Assembly: GCA_947174825.1 (NCBI GenBank)
Contig: CAMWKN010000160.1
Coordinates: 1-5,331, forward strand
Direction of reading: 5' to 3'
From: an uncultured Clostridium sp.
Lineage (GTDB): Bacteria; Bacillota_A; Clostridia; Lachnospirales; Lachnospiraceae
DNA length: 5,331 nucleotides
Part shown: one piece after another, positions 1 to 5,331 of the stretch
Numbering within the stretch: position 1 is the first letter of the stretch
Layout of the letters: every line of letters begins with the position of its first letter
Notes under the pieces: model-generated
What the model was told of the DNA's origin: nothing
What the model saw: only the letters and a program-made list of their open reading frames with translations
The model's database searches: none
Position numbers and translations under genes: made by a program

Positions 1-160
1 GTATATACTTGTAGATTGTACCCCCTGTTTTTTCTGAAAAAATCCTTGCAATATAAAATTTAGAGTAATTTAAATCCTCTGCAATTTTATCTAATGACAA
101 GTCTTCTTCTAAATGCTTTTCAATATAATCTACTATTCCTTTTATAATATCATTATTCAT
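1..160 (-). CDS. AraC-family transcriptional regulator, N-terminal part (cut by left window edge)
   Basis: The first 53 codons of a DNA-binding regulator are present; the rest lies beyond the left edge. The protein begins MNNDIIKGIVDYIEKHLEED and continues with LSLDKIAEDLNYSKFYIARI, then FSEKTGGTIYKYI. This is the first helix-turn-helix of an AraC/XylS DNA-binding domain, with the recognition helix around residues 33-42. The domain sits at the very N-terminus, as in regulators that carry a C-terminal effector-binding (for example GyrI-like) domain, but that part is not visible. The ATG at 160 is chosen because GAAGGGAG (170-177) lies 9 bases upstream and an extended -10 element lies just beyond. 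The stretch is about 25% GC by count (40 of 160), much lower than the enzyme genes to the right. Family assignment is firm; the target genes cannot be told. Confidence 0.88.
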   Translation of the reverse strand, partial: MNNDIIKGIVDYIEKHLEEDLSLDKIAEDLNYSKFYIARIFSEKTGGTIYKYI

Positions 161-184
161 GTAATACCACTCCCTTCTTTCATC

Positions 185-193
185 AGTATAACA
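185..193 (-). promoter_or_regulatory. Extended -10 promoter of the AraC-family gene
   Basis: On the minus strand the bases read TGTTATACT, that is TG-n-TATACT, an extended -10 box matching the sigma-A consensus at five of six hexamer positions. Transcription would start near 178, giving a short leader of about 18 bases that contains the GAAGGGAG ribosome binding site. The -35 region is weak: TTAAGA at 210-215 matches at four of six positions but with a 19-base spacer, which is tolerable for an extended -10 promoter. Confidence 0.5.
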
Positions 194-399
194 CAAATCA
201 CCATATCAATCTTAATAGAAATTGCCCTATTTTACATTTTCATGACATTGGCATCCAAAATGAAAGTCTATAACTACATATTAAAATGTTCTATGCACCA
301 TTCCCCTTTCCCTTCCTTTTTTTATTTAATAGCTCCCATACCCATAAATCTCATTATCCCCAATCAGATAACTCCGTCTTCTCACATCCTCTCCACCAT

Positions 400-445
400 A
401 AAAAATGGCAGCCTGCCAGAAAGATTTCATTCTGGCCAGACTGCC
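400..445 (-). terminator. Rho-independent terminator ending the leftward transcription unit
   Basis: A long interrupted hairpin spans 407-445. The outer stem is GGCAG (407-411) paired with CTGCC (441-445). A small internal loop follows, then an inner stem GCCAGAA (415-421) paired with TTCTGGC (430-436) around an 8-base loop. On the minus strand the hairpin is followed by ATTTTTT (400-406), the usual U-tract. It lies about 43 bases after the stop of the GLUG remnant and is the first terminator seen downstream of the whole gene series. On the plus strand the stem is followed by a weaker T-run at 451-456, so some bidirectional activity is possible. Confidence 0.8.
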
Positions 446-487
446 TGCATCTTTTTCAGCAGATTCTTTTCCCTTGTTTTTAGGTAA

Positions 488-802
488 TCATACAGCTGAC
501 ACATTTCCTGTATTTTTACAGGATATTACACTTTTTTCAACCTCCGGCACAAGACCTACTGCAATCATTGAGGCACCAACTTCGTCAAAATCTTCATCTT
601 CTTCAAAACTTCCAGAATATCCACTTACCAAAATATTGCCGGAATTCGAACATTTCGTTATTTTATCGACATAATTACCAGAAAGTCCACCGACCGATGC
701 TCCGCCCGCATTTGCACAATTTTTGCAGTTTACCGAAATGCTGGCACTATTGGAGCAGTTCGTCATTGTCCCACCGTTACGTCCTACGATTCCGTCTACC
801 AC
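488..802 (-). pseudogene. Remnant of a GLUG-repeat surface protein
   Basis: The open frame encodes about 104 residues with three imperfect repeats of the GLUG type, seen in secreted, probably beta-helical, surface proteins. Unit 1 has GIVGRNGGTMTNCSNSASIS (residues 4-23), unit 2 has VGGLSG followed by ITKCSNSGNILVSG (37-61), and unit 3 is degenerate with SCKNTGNVSA (94-103). An acidic insertion, EEDEDFDE (67-74), separates units 2 and 3. There is no signal peptide, cell-wall anchor or other domain, whereas such proteins are normally several hundred residues long. The only upstream start is GTG at 802 with no ribosome binding site, and TGA stops lie in frame at 806-808 and 842-844. I infer an internal fragment left by deletion or decay of a larger gene. 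A short expressed peptide is possible but less likely. Confidence 0.6.
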
Positions 803-872
803 AAATCAAGTGCACTCAATTAAATCCACTGGTTCCATTTCTCATCTAATTTTACTACACTCAAATTGTATT

Positions 873-1631
873 CTAAATTAGCGGTGGTTCACAGACTTGC
901 AAACCATATTTCTCAATCAGTTTTTCACAGATCTGCTCTCCCTGTACATTACACAACTGCTGGGGATCGTGGGCATCTACACCAATCAGGCACTCATTTC
1001 CCATCTCCCCCGCCAACTGCAAAAATCTGGGATCAGGATAATTTCGTCCCTGCCAGGCACCCAGCATATTCAGCTCAAAAGGATACCCATTGTCCAACAA
1101 ATAGGACAGAAGCCGCCGCATATGTAATGCATAGATCTCCGCATCTCCTGTATAATTTACCAGATCCGGATGCGCCAGATAGAGATAACGCCCTGAATCC
1201 ATTCCCTCAATAACCATATCCACATAATGCGCCAGATAATCCGCATCATCCGTAGGCATACCGGCATAAAAGGATCCCTGTTCCGGTCCCAGAAAATGTT
1301 GTCCTAGAATCATATAATCCAATGGATACTCCGCCAGAAGACGATCCTGCGCATCCATCAACTCCGGAATATACTCTGCTTCCAATCCAATAAAGATCTT
1401 AATATCATCCGCATATTCCTGCCGTAACTGTGACAAAGAATGCACATAAGAATCCAACTCACCAGGATCCATCCGAATCCCAGACTCACATGGTTTCGGA
1501 TAAACCCATGGACAATGATCAGAAAAGCCCAAAATTTCCATACCAGCTTTAATCGCTGCCTCTATATATTCCCGATCCTCTCCGATAGCATGTTTACAGC
1601 GTTTCGTATGTGTATGATAATTTGCATACAT
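873..1631 (-). CDS. hisJ: PHP-family histidinol-phosphatase-like protein
   Basis: This is a complete cytoplasmic PHP-domain metal-dependent phosphoesterase of 252 residues, close to the usual 260-270 of HisJ (also called HisK). That family hydrolyses L-histidinol phosphate to histidinol in histidine synthesis. Visible metal-site motifs in order: HTHT (H6, H8), H14, SDH (D38, H39), EAE (84-86), GQH (H112), AHPD (H154) and GVDAHDP (D219, H221). The N-terminal pattern, His-x-His then CKHA and GFSDHCPW, fits the HisJ subfamily. The ATG at 1631 is chosen over an in-frame GTG at 1646 because GAGGGGG lies 6 bases before the ATG; the GTG overlaps that site. It follows the carbonic anhydrase gene by 26 bases. 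No other his genes are in the window, so the substrate could be another phosphate ester. Confidence 0.9.
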   Translation of the reverse strand: MYANYHTHTKRCKHAIGEDREYIEAAIKAGMEILGFSDHCPWVYPKPCESGIRMDPGELDSYVHSLSQLRQEYADDIKIFIGLEAEYIPELMDAQDRLLAEYPLDYMILGQHFLGPEQGSFYAGMPTDDADYLAHYVDMVIEGMDSGRYLYLAHPDLVNYTGDAEIYALHMRRLLSYLLDNGYPFELNMLGAWQGRNYPDPRFLQLAGEMGNECLIGVDAHDPQQLCNVQGEQICEKLIEKYGLQVCEPPLI

Positions 1632-1637
1632 GATAAT

Positions 1638-1644
1638 CCCCCTC
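1638..1644 (-). promoter_or_regulatory. Ribosome binding site of the PHP phosphatase gene
   Basis: GAGGGGG on the minus strand sits 6 bases before the ATG at 1631. It fixes that start and excludes the GTG at 1646, which overlaps the site. Confidence 0.75.
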
Positions 1645-1657
1645 ACACTCTTCGGTT

Positions 1658-2224
1658 TTAGTCTATAAATTCTACCTTACCACTGTCAATATGATACATG
1701 GCTCCGCAGACTTTGACGTCAGAATCTTCATCCCCCTGAAACTTTAAACTGTCCCTAATTACGGACACACTATTTTTCACATTCAGGCAGCCGGCACGCA
1801 GTTCATCCTTCTCATCGCCAATCGCCTCACGAATCATATCCGTAATAGACTTAACAAAACCAGAAGGATTATCGCCCATGGCAGCTCCCACTGCACCACA
1901 GTATCTGTGTCCCATCACAAGCACCAGTTTACTTCCCAAATGATCCACGGCATATTCGATACTGCCCAGCTGATGGTTGTCAATGACATTTCCTGCCACA
2001 CGGATCACAAACAGTTCGCCGATTCCGGCAGAGAATATACTTTCCGGAATTACCCTGGAATCCGAACAGGTAATAATCACCGCATATGGAAACTGTCCTT
2101 CCTCACAAGTCTTTTTGCGGAGCAGAGCGGAAATATCTCCCGGATTAGATGTTGCATCCAGATACTTTCCATTCCCCTCTTTCAGTTTGTTTAATGCCTC
2201 CGCCGCTGAAATCTGATTGCTCAT
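1658..2224 (-). CDS. Beta-class carbonic anhydrase
   Basis: The gene encodes a zinc enzyme that interconverts CO2 and bicarbonate in the cytoplasm, supplying bicarbonate to carboxylases. The 188-residue product is of normal length for a compact bacterial beta-carbonic anhydrase. It shows the full active site: CSDSR (C53 and D55 with R57, the zinc ligand and Asp-Arg dyad), then GHRYCG (H106, C109 as the other zinc ligands). RVAGN (75-79) and GSIEYAV (87-93) are also typical, as is the C-terminal pattern from VCGAMYHIDSGKVEF. ATG 2224 is chosen because AGGAGG lies 5 bases upstream; an upstream in-frame extension to 2323 would run into the preceding gene and lacks family resemblance. It lies 49 bases after the sensor gene and 26 bases before the PHP gene. 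It is intact and probably active. Confidence 0.96.
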   Translation of the reverse strand: MSNQISAAEALNKLKEGNGKYLDATSNPGDISALLRKKTCEEGQFPYAVIITCSDSRVIPESIFSAGIGELFVIRVAGNVIDNHQLGSIEYAVDHLGSKLVLVMGHRYCGAVGAAMGDNPSGFVKSITDMIREAIGDEKDELRAGCLNVKNSVSVIRDSLKFQGDEDSDVKVCGAMYHIDSGKVEFID

Positions 2225-2229
2225 AATAT

Positions 2230-2235
2230 CCTCCT
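2230..2235 (-). promoter_or_regulatory. Ribosome binding site of the carbonic anhydrase gene
   Basis: A perfect AGGAGG on the minus strand lies 5 bases before the ATG at 2224. It rules out the longer frame that begins at 2323 inside the neighbouring gene. Confidence 0.85.
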
Positions 2236-2265
2236 TTTCTGCACTATTTGTACGCAACTTGCTAT

Positions 2266-2293
2266 ATTTCATATCAGATTTTGAACTTGCCAA
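2266..2293 (-). promoter_or_regulatory. Weak candidate promoter for carbonic anhydrase
   Basis: On the minus strand TTGGCA (2288-2293, five of six to the -35 consensus) is followed after 16 bases by TGAAAT (2266-2271, four of six to the -10 consensus). It overlaps the last codons of the sensor gene and would give a leader of about 35 bases. It would let carbonic anhydrase and the PHP gene be expressed apart from the signalling genes. The match is modest and could be chance. Confidence 0.3.
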
Positions 2294-3407
2294 TCTGCTC
2301 TCTGTGCGATTCTGAGATCTCATTCTGCTGTTCTATGATAATACCAATCTGGGATATATAGCTGATAACCCGGCTAAGCTCTGACTGGATATGATCGAGC
2401 CTTTCTCTCTGTTTGGTGCAGATATCCACCGTTTTCACGGCTCCATCTTTACTTTCTCCTTCGGTATGTGTAATCCATTCTTTACACTTATTCTCAATCC
2501 ACCCAATCTCTGTCTCGACATCATATAATACCAGATTAATTTGTTCGATTTGGGCTTCACTTCTGTGAACAGACTCTGACAAATCCAGTCCGATTGCGCT
2601 CATATCATCCGATTCTTCTGTAATTTTGGTAATCAGATCCCGCAGCATTAACTGGGCATTATTCAAAACCTCCGTAATATCACCAAACTCATCTGCAGTA
2701 ATATTTTCAATATCCTCTGAGATATCATATTCCGATAAACGTTCTGCCAATAAACCAATACTGGTCAGACGATTTTTGAGCATTTTATTTACAAAAAAGG
2801 CGATTACCGCTGCCAGCAACATGGAACCAATAACCAATACAATAACCATATAACGGATACTCTGGTACATCTCCTGGTTATCCAGATACTTAACTTCCGC
2901 ATTTTTTTCGGACAATTCCACAATTGCATCCAACAGTTCATAGGTACACGCCCTGACCGGCGATAGTTCCTGATAGTATCTTTGCTCCGCAGCCTCTACA
3001 TTACCATCCTGTATCTGCTTGATAATATTATCCAACTGTTTATCAAAGGTCTGTATACTCAGTCTGCATTGCTTATACCGCCTTTTTTCCATATCAGTAG
3101 ACTCAATCTGTTCATAAGATGTCAGCAGTTCCTGGGTCTCATTCCGGAGCTGTTGCACCTCAGTTCCCATATTCTTGTCCTCATTCTCCAGAGCATCCCT
3201 AATGCATAAATTTGTCTCTCGAACCATTTGATTCACTGTTTCCAACAAATTCACAGAACGAAGATTATTTTCATAGATTTTATTTCCATTTTCATAAATC
3301 CGTCCCATATTATAGAGGCCCACCAGTCCTATCGCAAAAATAACCACCAGAAATAAGATATAACTGATTGCCAATTTCAAGCGGACTGACACCCTTACTT
3401 TTCGCAT
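2274..3407 (-). CDS. Membrane sensor with 4HB_MCP and HAMP domains, lacking the chemoreceptor signalling tip
   Basis: The 377-residue product has a transmembrane helix (about 12-33), an extracellular helical region (about 34-185), a second transmembrane helix (about 186-206) and a HAMP domain (about 209-258, ending with DEFGDITEVLN). The extracellular part resembles the four-helix-bundle input domain of chemoreceptors, for example IYENNLRSVNLLETV just after TM1. After HAMP only about 120 residues remain: two predicted amphipathic helices joined by the polar stretch THTEGESKDG. The highly conserved tip motif that binds CheA and CheW (QTNLLALNAAIEAARAGE type) is absent. No kinase, GGDEF or phosphatase domain replaces it. 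ATG 3407 is chosen because AAGGAGA lies 6 bases upstream and the start falls 2 bases after the lipoprotein stop. I infer a sensor that receives a signal from the neighbouring binding protein and passes it on by protein contact. Confidence 0.87.
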   Translation of the reverse strand: MRKVRVSVRLKLAISYILFLVVIFAIGLVGLYNMGRIYENGNKIYENNLRSVNLLETVNQMVRETNLCIRDALENEDKNMGTEVQQLRNETQELLTSYEQIESTDMEKRRYKQCRLSIQTFDKQLDNIIKQIQDGNVEAAEQRYYQELSPVRACTYELLDAIVELSEKNAEVKYLDNQEMYQSIRYMVIVLVIGSMLLAAVIAFFVNKMLKNRLTSIGLLAERLSEYDISEDIENITADEFGDITEVLNNAQLMLRDLITKITEESDDMSAIGLDLSESVHRSEAQIEQINLVLYDVETEIGWIENKCKEWITHTEGESKDGAVKTVDICTKQRERLDHIQSELSRVISYISQIGIIIEQQNEISESHREQIGKFKI

Positions 3408-3409
3408 AT

Positions 3410-4429
3410 CTATTCTCCTTTTCCCATAGGATACAAAAGCCATTCGATATCTTCATCCTGTAAATTACTCTGGTCTACATAGGTAATACCAGTGTCAATT
3501 TTTTCTTCCAGCTTCTTTCCCTGCATTGCCTTATAGATATTCCGGACACCCAGATATCCCATATTGTATGGATTTTGCACCATCATACCCTGTATCCAGC
3601 CATTCTTCAGATATTGAATTTCATCATCTGAGGAGTCAAATCCAATTACCGTAATATCTTTGTCCTGTACTGCCTGTGCAACACCCAGAGCAGATCCTTC
3701 GTTTGTGGCATAGATACATTTAATATCCGGATTATTGCGTATAAAGGTCTCTGCCTGCTCCTGTGCCAGTGCCGAGTCTCCATTGCAATATTCTGTCCCC
3801 AGTATCTCTATCTCCGTATATTTGCTAATTTCATCCACAAATCCCTTTTCACGCTCAATCGCTGTCTGTGCATCCTTAACATAAGAGATAATGGCAACTT
3901 TTCCCTTCGTGCCAAATAGGTCAATGGCATTTCTGGCGGCAATCGCACCGCCCGTCATATTATCCGTGCCAATAGTTGCTACCCGGCTGGCTGTCGTCAC
4001 ATCCGAATCAAAGGTCAAAACCGGAATTCCCTCTGCACTCGCCCGGTCAATCACATCATTGAGCTTGTCGGTATCTAATGGTGCCAGTAAAATAGCATCT
4101 GCCTTGTCTTCTATCGCCTTTTCTACCATACCGATCTGCACGTCAATCTGTGATTCGTCCTCCGGCGCTTCAAAAGTAATCTCTACCCCCAGTTCTTCTC
4201 CGGCATCCTCTGCCCCTGCCTTTACCGTCTGCCAAAACTGATGCTGTTCTCCTTTACAAATCACGGCAATTTTTTCTTTTTTCTGACTCACATTCTTTGC
4301 TTTCGTCCGCCCACATCCACCGAGGCACAAGGCAATAAACAAAATACCAATCATGCCTAAAAGGGATCTGCTATGTAAGTGAAAAACTTCTTTCTTCCCC
4401 TTCATCTGTTCTGTTTCTTTATGTTTCAC
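3410..4429 (-). CDS. RbsB-like sugar-binding lipoprotein (periplasmic-binding-protein type I fold)
   Basis: The 339-residue product is a lipoprotein anchored on the outer face of the membrane. A basic N-terminus and hydrophobic segment (about 23-36) end in the lipobox LGGC, with C39 as the lipidated residue. The rest is a Peripla_BP_4 domain (about 53-315) of the ribose/galactose-binding group. By-eye matches to ribose-pocket positions of RbsB are F65/W66, D119, R193 in EREKGF, N243 in ATNEGSALG, D265 in IGFDSSDDE and Q285. The arginine that follows the first pocket aspartate in RbsB is T120 here, so the ligand may not be ribose. The GTG start at 4429 is chosen because GGAGGTG lies 7 bases upstream; it overlaps the EAL gene by 11 bases. 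An ATG at 4405 is possible but lacks such a site. No permease or ATPase gene adjoins it, which favours a sensing role over transport. Confidence 0.92.
   Translation of the reverse strand: MKHKETEQMKGKKEVFHLHSRSLLGMIGILFIALCLGGCGRTKAKNVSQKKEKIAVICKGEQHQFWQTVKAGAEDAGEELGVEITFEAPEDESQIDVQIGMVEKAIEDKADAILLAPLDTDKLNDVIDRASAEGIPVLTFDSDVTTASRVATIGTDNMTGGAIAARNAIDLFGTKGKVAIISYVKDAQTAIEREKGFVDEISKYTEIEILGTEYCNGDSALAQEQAETFIRNNPDIKCIYATNEGSALGVAQAVQDKDITVIGFDSSDDEIQYLKNGWIQGMMVQNPYNMGYLGVRNIYKAMQGKKLEEKIDTGITYVDQSNLQDEDIEWLLYPMGKGE
3414..3420 (-). promoter_or_regulatory. Ribosome binding site of the membrane sensor, inside the lipoprotein gene
   Basis: AAGGAGA on the minus strand lies within the last codons of the binding-protein gene, 6 bases before the ATG at 3407. 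It decides against the in-frame start at 3443 and implies translational coupling of the two genes. Confidence 0.8.
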
Positions 4430-5331
4430 CGGTATTCACCTCCAACACTCTGATTAATTTTTCTCCCGGAACCGGCTTGGAAAAATAATATCCCTGTACA
4501 TAATCCGCTCCCATATCTTTCACCATAGCTAACATTTCCTCATTCTCGATTCCCTCTGTCACAACCTTTTTGTTGATTTTCTTGCACATGGCTATGGTAC
4601 TTTCTAAAATATATTTGGAGGACACTTTCTTCATTGCCTCCCACACCAGATACTTGTCAATCTTGACAATCGTAAACGGAAAATCTGTCAGATAATTGAT
4701 ATTGGAATAACCGGATCCATAATCATCCAGCGAAAATGTAATATTTTTCAACGTAAGTCTGGCAATATTCTGCGCCATCTGCTTCTCTGAAAATGCCTGT
4801 GCACTCTCCGTAATTTCCAGATTAATCATTTCCGGTGGAATCTCATAGCGGTTTAATATCTCAATAACCTGTGTATACAATTCCGTTTGCATACACTGAA
4901 CCACCGATAAATTAATTTCCACAAAATCAATACCATATTCTTTTAAATGATGCGTTTTGACAAATTTACATACTTCCTCCAATACGATCATTCCCAGCTT
5001 CAGCACCATGCCATTCCGCTCCGCAATCAGAATAAACTCCTCCGGAGAAATATAACCATAACCTGGCACATTCAGACGTACTAACGCCTCCATGGAATGG
5101 AACTTCCCTGCCTTCACATCCCAGATCGGCTGATAATGCACCTCAAAATAATTCTCATTCAAATGCTCCATCAAAGTCTGCTCGATCATACTCTTTCGGT
5201 GCAGTCCCTTCTTGAACGCATCATTGATCTCCAGATAAGTTCCTTTTCCTCGTTTCTTTCCCTCATCAATCATAAATTCAATCATTTGTATCACGCCACT
5301 ATCATCATAACGCATGGTAAATAATTGACAG
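4419..5331 (-). CDS. Cyclic-di-GMP phosphodiesterase (EAL) with the end of a GGDEF domain, cut by right window edge
   Basis: This is the C-terminal part of a larger protein; the frame is open to the right edge. Counting from the methionine codon at 5315, residues 1-30 look like the last helix of a GGDEF domain (FMIDEGKKRGKGTYLEI). They are followed by a linker and an EAL domain (about 42-290). EAL domains cleave cyclic-di-GMP to pGpG. The key residues are all present: E76 (MEALVRL), N135 (INLSVVQ), E167 (LEITES), D197 and D198 (SLDDYGSGYSN), K218 (VKID), E254 (TEGIE) and Q274 (VQGYYFSKP). The EAL domain therefore looks catalytically competent; whether the GGDEF half is active cannot be seen. 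The methionine at 5315 lies inside the frame and is not a likely start. The stop overlaps the start of the binding-protein gene, so the two are probably cotranscribed and coupled. Confidence 0.95.
   Translation of the reverse strand, partial: CQLFTMRYDDSGVIQMIEFMIDEGKKRGKGTYLEINDAFKKGLHRKSMIEQTLMEHLNENYFEVHYQPIWDVKAGKFHSMEALVRLNVPGYGYISPEEFILIAERNGMVLKLGMIVLEEVCKFVKTHHLKEYGIDFVEINLSVVQCMQTELYTQVIEILNRYEIPPEMINLEITESAQAFSEKQMAQNIARLTLKNITFSLDDYGSGYSNINYLTDFPFTIVKIDKYLVWEAMKKVSSKYILESTIAMCKKINKKVVTEGIENEEMLAMVKDMGADYVQGYYFSKPVPGEKLIRVLEVNTGET
4437..4443 (-). promoter_or_regulatory. Ribosome binding site that sets the GTG start of the binding protein
   Basis: GGAGGTG on the minus strand, within the final codons of the EAL gene, lies 7 bases before the GTG at 4429. 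This supports a non-ATG start and an 11-base overlap between the two coding regions. Confidence 0.78.

Larger units (their letters stand above)
161..487. other. Intergenic region between the AraC-family gene and the GLUG remnant
   Basis: This 327-base stretch has no convincing gene on either strand. It holds the promoter and ribosome binding site of the AraC-family gene (about 170-215), an imperfect inverted repeat (235-265), a pyrimidine-rich run on the plus strand (301-327) and a rho-independent terminator (400-445). Open frames on the plus strand here lack ribosome binding sites and family resemblance. On the minus strand the frame of the GLUG remnant stays open for 53 codons after its TGA, ending in TAA near 325, but it runs through the terminator hairpin and resembles nothing I recognise. 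Confidence 0.6.

Noticed and set aside
113..849. Several plus-strand open frames of 65-124 codons across the left part of the window
   Set aside because: They lack ribosome binding sites, have biased low-complexity composition, and lie opposite the AraC start, the terminator and the GLUG remnant. None resembles a known family.
804..868. Short near-repeats of TnCACTCAA on the plus strand (about 811 and 855) and a palindromic AGTGCACT at 809-816
   Set aside because: The repeats are too short and imperfect, with no promoter or gene placement to support an operator or attachment site.
325..880. TGA recoding (as Trp, Gly or selenocysteine) that would join the GLUG frame into a 180-codon gene
   Set aside because: The sensor gene in the same window uses TGA as its true stop right before the next gene's leader, tryptophans are encoded by TGG, and the joined protein would still have no signal peptide or recognisable ends.
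2225..2323. Upstream extension of the carbonic anhydrase frame to 2323
   Set aside because: It overlaps the end of the sensor gene, has no family resemblance, and the perfect AGGAGG before 2224 identifies the real start.
866..5324. Plus-strand open frames opposite the five enzyme and signalling genes
   Set aside because: Each is antisense to a minus-strand gene with clear family motifs, and none has its own start signal or recognisable domain.

Overview
The window looks like the chromosome of a low-to-mid GC Gram-positive anaerobe of the Clostridia, most likely a Lachnospiraceae-type gut bacterium. This is inferred from strong AGGAGG-type ribosome binding sites, a lipoprotein substrate-binding protein, and an EAL protein of the type common in that family. 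All recognisable genes lie on the minus strand, so biological order runs from high to low coordinates.

Right to left, the window opens inside a GGDEF-EAL cyclic-di-GMP enzyme (4419 to beyond the right edge). Its stop overlaps the GTG start of an RbsB-like sugar-binding lipoprotein (3410-4429). Two bases after the lipoprotein stop begins a membrane sensor with a four-helix-bundle MCP-type input domain and a HAMP domain but no chemoreceptor signalling tip (2274-3407). These three genes are tightly coupled and probably form one signalling unit: extracellular ligand, binding protein, membrane sensor, cyclic-di-GMP turnover. Each family assignment is well supported; the joint function is inferred.

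Two housekeeping-type enzymes follow with short gaps: a complete beta-carbonic anhydrase (1658-2224) and a PHP-family histidinol-phosphatase-like protein (873-1631). They may be read from the upstream transcript or from a weak candidate promoter at 2266-2293. No terminator is visible after either of them.

The left part is less orderly. At 488-802 there is a fragment with three GLUG-like repeats, as found in large secreted surface proteins, but without a signal peptide, a ribosome binding site or the rest of the protein; it looks like a gene remnant. A rho-independent terminator at 400-445 closes the leftward transcription unit. The next gene (1-160, cut by the left edge) is the N-terminus of an AraC-family regulator with its own extended -10 promoter. 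Its DNA is about 25% GC, far below the other genes, which suggests separate ancestry.

No tRNA, rRNA, CRISPR array or intact mobile element was seen.
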